Positions 44,614-52,485 of a DNA stretch of 64,000 bases are shown here, piece by piece (within the stretch, counting starts at the first letter, position 1; the number at the start of each line of letters is the position of its first letter). The notes below the pieces were generated by a model, which had not been told where the DNA came from, ran no database searches, and saw nothing but the letters and a program-made list of their open reading frames with translations. Both the position numbers and the translations under genes were made by a program. Source of the stretch: an uncultured SAR86 cluster bacterium (lineage in GTDB: Bacteria > Pseudomonadota > Gammaproteobacteria > Magnimaribacterales > Magnimaribacteraceae). The stretch covers positions 1-64,000 of the forward strand of contig CACOVO010000005.1 of assembly GCA_902630715.1 (NCBI GenBank), in the 5' to 3' direction.

Positions 44614-45420
44614 ATGAAAGTTTCAAAATTAGCTAGCTACTCCCAAAAAGTATTGGAGGCAGTTCATTTGGCCTCTAAAAGCATTATGGAAATTTACAAT
44701 TCTGATAAATTAAATTTTGAGAGCAAGTCTGATGGCTCTCCAGTAACTCTGGCAGATAAAACTTCTCATGAAATGCTCTCGTTGCATTTAGAAACTTTTG
44801 GAAAAATTCCTATTCTTTCTGAGGAAGGAGATAGTTTGAAAGATGACATAGACTTATTTTGGTTGATTGATCCACTTGACGGCACTAAAGAATTTATAAA
44901 TAGAAATGGAGAGTTTACCGTCAATGTGGCATTAATTTGCGAAGGAGTTCCCATATTAGGAGTAGTTGCCGCACCAGCCATCGATGAGACATATATAGGT
45001 TTTTCTGACAATGCATATAAAATTGTAAATGGTCAGAAAATGAGCATATCTTCGCAAAAGCAAGATAAAAAATCATGTGCTATTACCCTAAGCAAAAGTC
45101 ATAAAAGCGATGCAGATAAGGTTTTTGTAAACCTCTGTAGGGAAGAATTTGGTGAAGTAAAAGAGTTACCTGTTGGGAGTTCCTTGAAATTATGCAGAGT
45201 TGCTGAAGGTAAGGCCAACATTTACATAAGACTAGGCCCTACTTATCAATGGGATATCGCTGCTGGCCAGGCAATAGTTGAGGCTTCTGGAGGATGCGTC
45301 GTTAATCTGAATAATGAACCTCTAAGGTATGAGTTCATTTCTGAGAAAAAAAATCCGTTTTTTTATTGTGCAGGAGATGTTTCTTATCCTTGGAAAGATT
45401 TACTGGAGCATTTAGTTTAA
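44614..45420 (+). CDS. cysQ: 3'(2'),5'-bisphosphate nucleotidase
   Basis: 268 residues in the inositol-monophosphatase superfamily. The metal/phosphate sites are L-S-E70-E71 and D86-PL-D89-GTKEF, with a late WDIAAGQAIVEASGG. CysQ hydrolyses 3'-phosphoadenosine 5'-phosphate, a by-product of sulfate assimilation, to AMP. TKEFI after DPLDG favours CysQ over SuhB-type phosphatases. The last nine bases overlap the convergent oxidoreductase gene. Confidence 0.9.
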   Translation: MKVSKLASYSQKVLEAVHLASKSIMEIYNSDKLNFESKSDGSPVTLADKTSHEMLSLHLETFGKIPILSEEGDSLKDDIDLFWLIDPLDGTKEFINRNGEFTVNVALICEGVPILGVVAAPAIDETYIGFSDNAYKIVNGQKMSISSQKQDKKSCAITLSKSHKSDADKVFVNLCREEFGEVKELPVGSSLKLCRVAEGKANIYIRLGPTYQWDIAAGQAIVEASGGCVVNLNNEPLRYEFISEKKNPFFYCAGDVSYPWKDLLEHLV

Positions 45421-46374
45421 ATCTAGGATTATTTTTCCTATATTTTCGTTAGCCTCCATAATCCTATGAGCTTTTTGGCATTCGGAGAAAGTCAGTACTT
45501 CATGAACAATAGGTTTGAGCTCCTTTTTTTCGAAAAGAGGTAAAACCTTATTTTCAAGATCACTCATTACTTTATTTTTGGTAGCTAAATCTCTGGCTCT
45601 AATCGTTGATCCAATTACCTTATGTCTCTTCATCATTAATCGTCCAAGGTTTATGTTTGCTGATGCTCCGCCCATTAGGCCGATTATTATTAGTCTTCCT
45701 TCTAATCCAAGAATGCTTAAATTATTTTCAAAATAGTCTCCACCAACAGGATCAAGAATTATATCAACTCCGTCTGGAGCCCAATTTTTTATTTTCTCAA
45801 AAATTGATTTAGATCTTATTTCTCCCTCTGACGCTCCAAGTTTTAAACAAAAATCTACCTTTTTTTTGTTGCCAGCAGTGATAAAACTTTTACAACCGAA
45901 AGCTTTTGCTAGTTGGATTCCAGCAGTACCAATTCCGCTTGCTCCAGCATGAAAAACCACTTTATCTCCTTCGCGCATTTGTGCTTCTATAAATAAATTC
46001 AACCAACAAGTAGCGAAAACTTCTGGTATCGAAGCTGACTCAGCCCAATCTAATTCAAGAGGTTTCCTAATCGCGTGATATTCTGGACATGTCACATATT
46101 CCGCGTATCCCCCTCCTGCTAAAAGTGCAATCACTTCATCACCAGGTTTTCTAGAGGTAACTTCTTTACCAACCTCGGTTATTACTCCGCTGCATTCGAG
46201 TCCTAAAATGTCACTTGCACCAGGCGGAGGCGGATATAAGCCATTTTTTTGAGCAATATCGGCTCTGTTAAGTCCGGCCGCCATAACTTTTATGAGAACT
46301 TCATTTTCCTTGGGTTCTGGTTTCTCAATGTCTCCAAGAACTAATTCTTTATTCACTACCTCAATTGCTTTCAT
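45412..46374 (-). CDS. NAD(P)H:quinone oxidoreductase, PIG3/TP53I3-like
   Basis: 320 residues in the zinc-less medium-chain dehydrogenase family. The opening GLNRADIAQKNGLYPPPPGAS is typical of the PIG3 subgroup; the NADPH site is HAGASGIGTAGIQLAKAFG, followed by a long DGVDIILDPVGG strand. These proteins reduce quinones by one electron with NADPH. The catalytic Cys/His zinc ligands of alcohol dehydrogenases are absent. It is convergent with cysQ and divergent from rpoH. Confidence 0.88.
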   Translation of the reverse strand: MKAIEVVNKELVLGDIEKPEPKENEVLIKVMAAGLNRADIAQKNGLYPPPPGASDILGLECSGVITEVGKEVTSRKPGDEVIALLAGGGYAEYVTCPEYHAIRKPLELDWAESASIPEVFATCWLNLFIEAQMREGDKVVFHAGASGIGTAGIQLAKAFGCKSFITAGNKKKVDFCLKLGASEGEIRSKSIFEKIKNWAPDGVDIILDPVGGDYFENNLSILGLEGRLIIIGLMGGASANINLGRLMMKRHKVIGSTIRARDLATKNKVMSDLENKVLPLFEKKELKPIVHEVLTFSECQKAHRIMEANENIGKIILDLN

Positions 46375-46433
46375 AATTTTTTAAATAATTTTCATGCTTT
46401 GGGAAACCTCAATCTGCCTAAGAATGGTTAAAT

Positions 46434-46463
46434 TTGCACCAGTATTAACTAAAAATGTAAAAT
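46434..46463 (+). promoter_or_regulatory. Candidate sigma70-type promoter for rpoH
   Basis: TTGCAC (46434-46439), an 18-base spacer, then TAAAAT (46458-46463). The predicted start of transcription is only a few bases before the rpoH ATG at 46475, so the transcript would have almost no leader. Weak evidence based on two hexamers. Confidence 0.3.
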
Positions 46464-46474
46464 TCGTACTGATT

Positions 46475-47368
46475 ATGCCTAAAAAACAGCTTAAAAGTGA
46501 AAATTCCTCTGGCACAGCTCTTCAGGAGATGGAATCCCTATCTCCCGGAGGAGATCTACAGGCTTATATAAATTCTGTACATAGTATAGGAATATTGACC
46601 TCTGAAGAGGAAAAAAAGCTTGCTGAAGACCTGTATTATAGAAATGACTTAGATGCAGCTAGAAAGCTGGTATTGGCCCATTTGAGATTCGTAATTTATA
46701 TAGCAAAAACATACTCTGGATATGGATTGCCTGAAGCTGATTTAATCCAAGAGGGAAATGTCGGTTTAATGAAAGCAATAAGAAAGTTCAATCCTGAAAT
46801 GGGAGTAAGGCTTGTTTCTTTCGCCGTTCATTGGGTAAAGGCTGAAATTCATGAATATGTACTGAAGAATTGGAAAATAGTAAAAATAGCCACAACAAAA
46901 GCACAAAGAAAGTTATTTTTTAATCTCAGAAGCAAGAAAAAAGGGATAGGCTGGCTAACTGAAGAAGAGATTGAATTAATGGCAAAAGACCTAGGTGTCA
47001 AGCCATCTGAAGTTAGAGAAATGGAGAAGAGATTAGGCGGTACAGATATGTCCTTTGACCCCTTAGCAGATTCTGATGATGAGGAAGCCTCCTTTGCTCC
47101 TTCTCAATATTTAGAAGATCACGACGCAGATCCTGCAGATATTTTCGAAAAAGAAAATTTAGACGAGATTAATACCAGTCAACTTTATGAAGCTATCAAC
47201 TCATTAGATGATAGGAGTAGAGACATAATTCAAGATAGATGGTTGGCAGATGAAAAGCTCACACTCCACGAACTTGCAGATAAATACGACATATCCGCAG
47301 AACGTGTTCGTCAGATTGAAAAAAATGCGATGAAAAAAGTAAAGCAAGCTTTCTCTTCTGGAGAATAG
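46475..47368 (+). CDS. rpoH: RNA polymerase heat-shock sigma factor 32
   Basis: About 297 residues. ATG 46475 gives the normal RpoH N-terminus; the in-frame ATG at 46394 would add 27 residues with no family support. Region 2 has [16 protein letters not shown] and [12 protein letters not shown]; the RpoH box [10 protein letters not shown] is present; region 4 has [20 protein letters not shown]. RpoH directs heat-shock gene transcription. No long structured 5' region like the E. coli thermosensor is visible. trmB follows after one base. Confidence 0.95.
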   Translation: MPKKQLKSENSSGTALQEMESLSPGGDLQAYINSVHSIGILTSEEEKKLAEDLYYRNDLDAARKLVLAHLRFVIYIAKTYSGYGLPEADLIQEGNVGLMKAIRKFNPEMGVRLVSFAVHWVKAEIHEYVLKNWKIVKIATTKAQRKLFFNLRSKKKGIGWLTEEEIELMAKDLGVKPSEVREMEKRLGGTDMSFDPLADSDDEEASFAPSQYLEDHDADPADIFEKENLDEINTSQLYEAINSLDDRSRDIIQDRWLADEKLTLHELADKYDISAERVRQIEKNAMKKVKQAFSSGE

Positions 47369-47369
47369 A

Positions 47370-48032
47370 TTGCGAGAAAAAGAACGACTTAAAAGTTTTG
47401 TTTTAAGAAAAGGAAGAGTAACTTCCAATCAGAAACGTGCAATACAAGATCTTTGGGACGAGTTTGTAATTTTTGAGAGCTCGGACCTTCAAAAATCTTG
47501 GGTTCAAGAAAAGTTAGCCTTAGATATTGGTTTCGGGGCAGGCGAGACAACTGCTTATTTGTCTAGGGCAAAACCAAATATGTCCATTATTGGCGCCGAG
47601 GTTTATCTTTCAGGAATAGGTTCCCTACTAAGTAAGATACGAAATGAGAATTTACAAAACATTAAAATTTTAAATTCAGATGTCGTTGCTTTTTTGGAGA
47701 ACAACGACGCATATTTTTTTGATTTAGTTTTAATGTTTTATCCAGACCCATGGCCTAAACGAAAACATCACAAGAGACGACTCTTTAAAGACGATTTTCT
47801 TGAGTTGCTAAATAAGAAAGTTAAAAAGGAGGGTATTTTTTATTTTAAGACTGACTGGCAACATTATTTCGATGAAGTAATGAAAATTGAGTTAGATAGT
47901 AAGACTTGGCAAGTTATTAAAAAAAAAGAATTGGAAGATTATCTAATTAAATTGCCACAAACATCTTTTGAGCTAAAGGCAATGGAGTCGAAAAGAGAGA
48001 TATTTGAGCTTATTCTGAAGAAGATTAATTAA
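47370..48032 (+). CDS. trmB: tRNA (guanine-N7-)-methyltransferase
   Basis: 220 residues. TrmB methylates G46 in the tRNA variable loop with SAM. The N-terminal SFVLRKGRVTSNQ, SAM site DIGFGAGETT and the FYPDPWPKRKHHKRRL motif are conserved. The start is TTG at 47370, with GGAGA about six bases upstream, in the end of rpoH. Its 3' end overlaps the convergent rdgB by eight bases. Confidence 0.95.
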   Translation: MREKERLKSFVLRKGRVTSNQKRAIQDLWDEFVIFESSDLQKSWVQEKLALDIGFGAGETTAYLSRAKPNMSIIGAEVYLSGIGSLLSKIRNENLQNIKILNSDVVAFLENNDAYFFDLVLMFYPDPWPKRKHHKRRLFKDDFLELLNKKVKKEGIFYFKTDWQHYFDEVMKIELDSKTWQVIKKKELEDYLIKLPQTSFELKAMESKREIFELILKKIN

Positions 48033-48606
48033 ATAGACGGTTTATATTTTCTAGAAGAAGCTTGAAAGCACTCGATCTGTGAGAAATGTGATTTTTTTCC
48101 TTTTGATCAAGCTCAGCAAGATGTAATCCATCACGTGTAATGAATATTGGATCATAGCCAAAACCATTTTTTCCTTTGAAATTAGTAGCTATATTACCTT
48201 CCAAACTTCCGAAGCTTTTAATGATCTCACCTTCAAAATATCCAACGAGACAACACTTAAATCTTGCTGTTCTTTGTTTTTCATTGAATCCGGCAAGCTC
48301 CTGAAGCAATTTTTTGCAATTATCAATATCTGTTCCAGATTCTGAATACCTCGCTGAAAATATTCCTGGCTCTCCATTGAGGGCATCGACTTCTAGCCCA
48401 GAGTCATCTCCAATGGCCGGAATCCCAAGCTCTTTTGAAATGAATTCAGCTTTGATTAAGGCATTTTCGTAAAAACTTTTTCCCGTTTCAGGCGGTAGAT
48501 CTTTGATCCTATCTGGAATTTTTATAAATTCATAGGGCGTTCCGGAAGCCAATTCTTCAAACTCCTCCAGCTTACCTCTATTCTTGGTGGCAATTGCTAC
48601 TTTCAT
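48025..48606 (-). CDS. rdgB: XTP/dITP diphosphatase (non-canonical purine NTP pyrophosphatase)
   Basis: 193 residues, full length. It removes ITP, dITP and XTP to keep them out of nucleic acids. N-terminal VAIATKNRGKLEEF, GDDSGLEVDALNGEPGIFSARYS and the GYDPIFI strand with SHRSSAF are all present. The ATG overlaps the metW stop (ATGA). metX-metW-rdgB is a common order in Gammaproteobacteria. hemW, often next, is absent here; trmB comes instead from the other side. Confidence 0.95.
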   Translation of the reverse strand: MKVAIATKNRGKLEEFEELASGTPYEFIKIPDRIKDLPPETGKSFYENALIKAEFISKELGIPAIGDDSGLEVDALNGEPGIFSARYSESGTDIDNCKKLLQELAGFNEKQRTARFKCCLVGYFEGEIIKSFGSLEGNIATNFKGKNGFGYDPIFITRDGLHLAELDQKEKNHISHRSSAFKLLLENINRLFN

Positions 48607-49190
48607 TTTGAAATTTTATACATAGCTAAGGCAGCGAAAAAATTCGGTACACTATTTGTTAGAAAACTTTCATGTCCTCTATCGTTAAAGAACCTTTTTT
48701 CAATAATATTAATAGAACATTCTTCACATAGATTTTCAAAATCTTTTATGGTGCATAGATGAATATTGTCTGTTTCGTACCATTTTTTTGGCAATGTGCC
48801 TGTAACTGGCATTTTTCCTGACAAAAGAAGATTGGTTCTTGTCATCCAGAAGCCAAAATTGGGTATTGTCACGATACTCTCATTTCCAATCCTCGTGACT
48901 TCCAAAAGAGCCTTTTTAGGATCCTTCAATACTTGTATTGTCTGGCTCATTATGACTACATCAAAGCTTTTATTGCCAAAATTTGTTAACCCTTCGTCGA
49001 TATTCTGTTGAATTACATTTATCCCTGACTTGATGCATTCGTTGATCTTATGATTATCTATCTCAACACCAAGGGCAGTAACATCTAAATCATTTCTTAA
49101 TATCTTCAATATTTCCCCATTTCCGCAACCCAAATCGAGAACTTCAGACTTTTTATTTATCCAATTTTTAATTACCTCTGTAGTGTCCAT
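48603..49190 (-). CDS. metW: Methionine biosynthesis protein MetW
   Basis: 195 residues, a class I methyltransferase-like fold with VLDLGCGNGEILKIL, a GVEIDNHKI acidic end of strand 2, and the PNFGFWMTRTNLLLSGKMPV segment specific to MetW. MetW forms a complex with MetX in several proteobacteria and is needed for its activity. Its ATG directly abuts the metX stop, so it is translated with it under the SAM-II switch. Confidence 0.95.
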   Translation of the reverse strand: MDTTEVIKNWINKKSEVLDLGCGNGEILKILRNDLDVTALGVEIDNHKINECIKSGINVIQQNIDEGLTNFGNKSFDVVIMSQTIQVLKDPKKALLEVTRIGNESIVTIPNFGFWMTRTNLLLSGKMPVTGTLPKKWYETDNIHLCTIKDFENLCEECSINIIEKRFFNDRGHESFLTNSVPNFFAALAMYKISK

Positions 49191-50300
49191 TTAATTTTCA
49201 AGAAAAGAGGCTAGGCCTCGCACATATTGTTCATCAGCGAATAAAAATGAATCATGACCATGAGGACTATTAATTTCTAAGTAGCTTACATCCTTCTTTG
49301 CTTCAATCAGTGCATCTACTATCTCTCTTGATCTCTCCGGTGAAAATCTCCAGTCCGTTGTAAAAGATATTACCAATAATTGCGACACCACGGCATCTAG
49401 AGCTTTAGCAAGATTACCCTCATACTCACTTGCTGGATCGAAATAATCTAATATTTTAGTCATAAGAAGGTAAGTATTGGCATCGAAGTTCTCCGAAAAA
49501 ATATCGCCTTGGTATCTTAAATAACTTTCAATTTCAAATTCAGCATCAAATCCAAAATTAAGCTTATCTTCTTTGAGTTCTCTACCAAATTTACTTCTCA
49601 TTGCTTCATCTGAAAGGTAGGTGATGTGTCCAACCATTCGCGCTAGCTTAAGTCCTTGTTTTGGATTCACACCACTATCCAAGTATCTGCCCCCTAAAAA
49701 ATTTGGGTCGTTCAGAATTGCTTGCCTAGCCACTTCATTGAATGCAATATTTTGTGCACTTAATTTAGACGCAGCAGCAATAATTACTGCTTTTTTAAGC
49801 TTTTTTGGGAAAAGATATGACCATTCGAGCGCTTGCATACCCCCAAGACTTCCACCAATAACAGCATGCCACTTCTTGATACCTAGATAATCAGAAAGCC
49901 TTGATTGGGATCTGACCCAATCTTTGACTGTAATTATTGGAAAATCAGGTCCGAAATGTTTTCCTGTTTCCTTGTTTATTGAAGAAGGACCTAATGAACC
50001 ATGACACCCTCCAATATTATTGGGGCAAACAACGTAAAACTTGTTTGTATCTATTGCCTTGTCCGGACCTATTAAAGAGTCCCACCAACCAGGCCTCTTT
50101 TCTCCTTGATAATAGCCAGCAGCATGATGATTGCCGCTAAGAGCATGACAAATTAATATTGCATTAGAGGCGTCTTGATTAAGTTTGCCGTAAGTTTCAT
50201 AAATGAGATTAATATCTGTCAGGGTTTTGCCACATTCAAGATTAAGTTCGCCATCTAAAATGACGCTGTTCGGAGTAACAACTGTTTTTATCTCGCTCAT
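49191..50300 (-). CDS. metX: Homoserine O-acyltransferase
   Basis: 369 residues with the alpha/beta-hydrolase fold. It acylates homoserine in methionine synthesis; whether acetyl- or succinyl-CoA is used is unclear, since several gammaproteobacterial MetX proteins prefer succinyl-CoA. Nucleophile Ser151 is in [12 protein letters not shown]; acid and base lie in SFTTDWRF and SPHGHDSFL. The [10 protein letters not shown] signature is present. The ATG follows directly after the T tract of a riboswitch terminator. Confidence 0.96.
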   Translation of the reverse strand: MSEIKTVVTPNSVILDGELNLECGKTLTDINLIYETYGKLNQDASNAILICHALSGNHHAAGYYQGEKRPGWWDSLIGPDKAIDTNKFYVVCPNNIGGCHGSLGPSSINKETGKHFGPDFPIITVKDWVRSQSRLSDYLGIKKWHAVIGGSLGGMQALEWSYLFPKKLKKAVIIAAASKLSAQNIAFNEVARQAILNDPNFLGGRYLDSGVNPKQGLKLARMVGHITYLSDEAMRSKFGRELKEDKLNFGFDAEFEIESYLRYQGDIFSENFDANTYLLMTKILDYFDPASEYEGNLAKALDAVVSQLLVISFTTDWRFSPERSREIVDALIEAKKDVSYLEINSPHGHDSFLFADEQYVRGLASFLEN

Positions 50301-50333
50301 AAAAAAACCTGTTTGCTATTGCTTAACAGGTTT
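50301..50333 (-). terminator. Intrinsic terminator in the metX leader
   Basis: On the minus strand a perfect 9-bp stem AAACCTGTT (50333-50325) / AACAGGTTT (50313-50305) with an 11-base loop runs straight into TTTT and then the metX ATG. Its first AAAC can instead pair inside an 8-bp antiterminator, GTTTAATT (50365-50358) with AATTAAAC (50337-50330). The layout is that of a SAM-controlled attenuator. Confidence 0.85.
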
Positions 50334-50340
50334 AATTCAA

Positions 50341-50392
50341 TGCGTTAGCTGTATTTCAATTAAACGCCCGCAAGCTATGTCAAATCGGCGAA
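50341..50392 (-). promoter_or_regulatory. SAM-II riboswitch aptamer upstream of metX
   Basis: Minus-strand RNA shows the SAM-II layout: P1 CGCC (50390-50387) with GGCG (50368-50365); conserved GAUUU (50386-50382) in loop 1; UUGC after it; and a pseudoknot UAGCU (50377-50373) with AGCUA (50350-50346) followed by A. The pattern and order match the SAM-II (metX) class known from marine and alphaproteobacterial metX/metA leaders. S-adenosylmethionine binding would lower metX-metW-rdgB expression. A covariance-model search would confirm it. Confidence 0.85.
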
Positions 50393-50398
50393 TACCTT

Positions 50399-50427
50399 AT
50401 TATATTGAATAAAGAATTAGAAACCAA
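50399..50427 (-). promoter_or_regulatory. Promoter of the metX-metW-rdgB operon
   Basis: Minus strand: TTGGTT (50427-50422), 17-base spacer, perfect TATAAT (50404-50399). Transcription would start near 50392, exactly where the SAM-II aptamer begins. The -35 hexamer lies inside the end of yggT. The fit of promoter, aptamer and terminator strengthens all three calls. Confidence 0.65.
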
Positions 50428-50992
50428 CAGATAGCCATACGGGCAGGCCAGAGTCGACTGCGAATTCCACAAAAACTGCCTGAACAAAATTAAGGGCTAT
50501 GAATGCAAAAATAGGTGAAAAGTCTAACCCTCCCATAGGTGGTAAAAATATTCTGAAGGGTTTAAATAACACATCAGACATTTGTCGAATCAACACAATT
50601 GCAGGATGAAAGTTTGTACCTGCTACGAAACTTAAGATAATTCCACCCAACAGAATCCACCAGATCATTTTCAACATCAACAAAATAACGGAATAAGTTG
50701 ACCACATTAGTATCTTTACAGGTTCATACTCAATGGATCCAGTTGCTGCTGCGAGATAGAAAGCACCAGCTTGAATGAAAATAGCCACAATAAAAGATGA
50801 TAGATCAATATTTCTTATGGGCTTTATAAAACCTCTTAGGAATTGACTAGGTAAATCAACAGCCCGGATAATTCCTTGAACCAAAGGGTTGTAGTAATCA
50901 ACTTTCAAAAGACGAAAGAGAAAATTAAATACAACCCCTAGGGTAAAAACATCCATTAAGGCTTTGAATAAAAAGAAAGTAGCTTCGGACAT
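50417..50992 (-). CDS. yggT: YggT family membrane protein
   Basis: 191 residues with two tandem YggT (CcmB-III-like) modules, each with paired hydrophobic helices; the segments FNFLFRLLKVDYYNP and LFKPFRIFLPPMGGLDFSP are typical. The family is linked to osmotic tolerance and to membrane assembly or division in some bacteria, but the mechanism is unclear. It follows proC by two bases in the normal gammaproteobacterial order yggS-proC-yggT. Confidence 0.9.
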   Translation of the reverse strand: MSEATFFLFKALMDVFTLGVVFNFLFRLLKVDYYNPLVQGIIRAVDLPSQFLRGFIKPIRNIDLSSFIVAIFIQAGAFYLAAATGSIEYEPVKILMWSTYSVILLMLKMIWWILLGGIILSFVAGTNFHPAIVLIRQMSDVLFKPFRIFLPPMGGLDFSPIFAFIALNFVQAVFVEFAVDSGLPVWLSVGF

Positions 50993-50994
50993 TG

Positions 50995-51810
50995 TTATTT
51001 TCCTAATTCTGTTGATCTTTTTTCGGCAGATTCCATTGATTTCTCTATTATTTGTTTTAGTTTGTGTTTTTCAAATTCCTCTATAGCTTTTTGAGTTACA
51101 CCTCCAGGTGAGGTAACTTTATTTCTTAATATTTCAGGAGAGTCTTCACTTACAGAAACCAATTTAGCCGCACCTTCGATCATAGATGAAATTAATTTAA
51201 CTTTTTCTTCCTCGGGAAGAGAAAATTTACTCGAAGAACTTAACAACGACTCGATGAGGTAAAAGACATAAGCAGGACCTGAACCTATCAGCGCTGTAAA
51301 GATATCGATTTCATCTTCTTTAACCTCTGTTACCTTTCCAACACACTCAAAGAGCAACTTTGCTTTTTCTCGATCTTCGGAAGAGGCACTTTTGTTGCCA
51401 GAAATGGCTGTTACACCCATCATTATGCTCGCAGGAGTATTGGGCATAGCTCTAAATATTCTTGTTGTGTTGCCTAAAATAGATTCAATCTTCGCTATTT
51501 TCACTCCGGCAGCAATCGATAATATCAGGATATCTTTCTTTTTAACTTCTTCTTTAATTTCACTTAAAACAGCCTCGATAATATTTGGCTTAATCGCAAG
51601 GATTACAATATCAGAAGTCTTTACAACAGACAGGTTGTCTTGAGTAGTTTTTATACCTAAGCCTGAAGATAACTTTAACAGGTGCTCTTCTTCTGGAGAG
51701 GATGCAATAATGTTTTTAGGATTATGATTACTATTAACCAGACCACTGATGAGTGCTGAGGCCATATTACCTGCACCTACAAAGCCTATCTTTCCTGATA
51801 ACTCTTTCAT
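50995..51810 (-). CDS. proC: Pyrroline-5-carboxylate reductase
   Basis: 271 residues. ProC reduces pyrroline-5-carboxylate to proline with NAD(P)H. The dinucleotide site GFVGAGNMASALISGL and the RAMPNTPASIMMGV, GSGPAYVFYLIE and VTSPGGVTQKAIE motifs are present. Its ATG overlaps the yggS stop in an ATGA arrangement. Confidence 0.97.
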   Translation of the reverse strand: MKELSGKIGFVGAGNMASALISGLVNSNHNPKNIIASSPEEEHLLKLSSGLGIKTTQDNLSVVKTSDIVILAIKPNIIEAVLSEIKEEVKKKDILILSIAAGVKIAKIESILGNTTRIFRAMPNTPASIMMGVTAISGNKSASSEDREKAKLLFECVGKVTEVKEDEIDIFTALIGSGPAYVFYLIESLLSSSSKFSLPEEEKVKLISSMIEGAAKLVSVSEDSPEILRNKVTSPGGVTQKAIEEFEKHKLKQIIEKSMESAEKRSTELGK

Positions 51811-52481
51811 TCTCTAAGACCAAAAATAGATGTGCCAACCCTGATCATTGTAGCCCCTTCTTTTATGGCAGCAGCAAAATCTGACGACATTCCCATTGAT
51901 AATGTATCCAGATCGTAACCTTTATTTACTAGGTTGTAGTATATGTCTTTTACTTTTTTAAAGACTTTTCTTTGTTCATATTCATCATCTCTTTGCATCG
52001 GAATAACCATTAAACCCCTCACAATCAAGTTATTTAAGTATTTTAATTCGCCAATAAGACTTTCCAGCTCATCAGGCGAAACTCCAGATTTAGTCTCTTC
52101 ATTATCTATATTGAGCTGAACACATATATTGAGAGGATTCATAGATGATGGTCTTGAATCATTTAATTTTTCAGCGACTTTATAACTGTCTACTGTATGA
52201 ACCCAATCAAATAATTGGGAAATTTTTTTTGCTTTTCTTGATTGTATGGCTCCAATGAAGTGCCAAGTAGGATTTAATTCTAAGTTAATTATCTTTTCTT
52301 CCGCTTCTTGTAAGTAATTTTCTCCGAAGTGCCTCAGACCTGCTTTGTATGCCTCTCTAATTTTCTCTATAGTTTGAGATTTTGATGCTCCAATTAGAGT
52401 TATGCTGTGCGAGTTTCCCACATCTGCATGCATGCACTCATCAATTTCTTTTAAAACTCTTTTAACGTTATCTGAGATCAC
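51807..52481 (-). CDS. yggS: PLP homeostasis protein (YggS/PLPBP)
   Basis: About 224 residues from a GTG at 52481, four bases after the argS stop. A longer in-frame start at 52529 would overlap argS by 44 bases and exceed the usual length, so it is not used. The PLP lysine lies in IGASKSQTIEKI, followed by HFGENYLQEAEEKI, WHFIGAIQSRKAKK, VDS and SMGMSSDFAAAI. YggS binds PLP and controls vitamin B6 and amino-acid balance. Confidence 0.9.
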   Translation of the reverse strand: MISDNVKRVLKEIDECMHADVGNSHSITLIGASKSQTIEKIREAYKAGLRHFGENYLQEAEEKIINLELNPTWHFIGAIQSRKAKKISQLFDWVHTVDSYKVAEKLNDSRPSSMNPLNICVQLNIDNEETKSGVSPDELESLIGELKYLNNLIVRGLMVIPMQRDDEYEQRKVFKKVKDIYYNLVNKGYDLDTLSMGMSSDFAAAIKEGATMIRVGTSIFGLRE

Positions 52482-52485
52482 AAGA

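Noticed and set aside
46394-46474. An N-terminal extension of RpoH
   Set aside because: The extra 27 residues have no counterpart in RpoH, and the ATG at 46475 gives the normal N-terminus.
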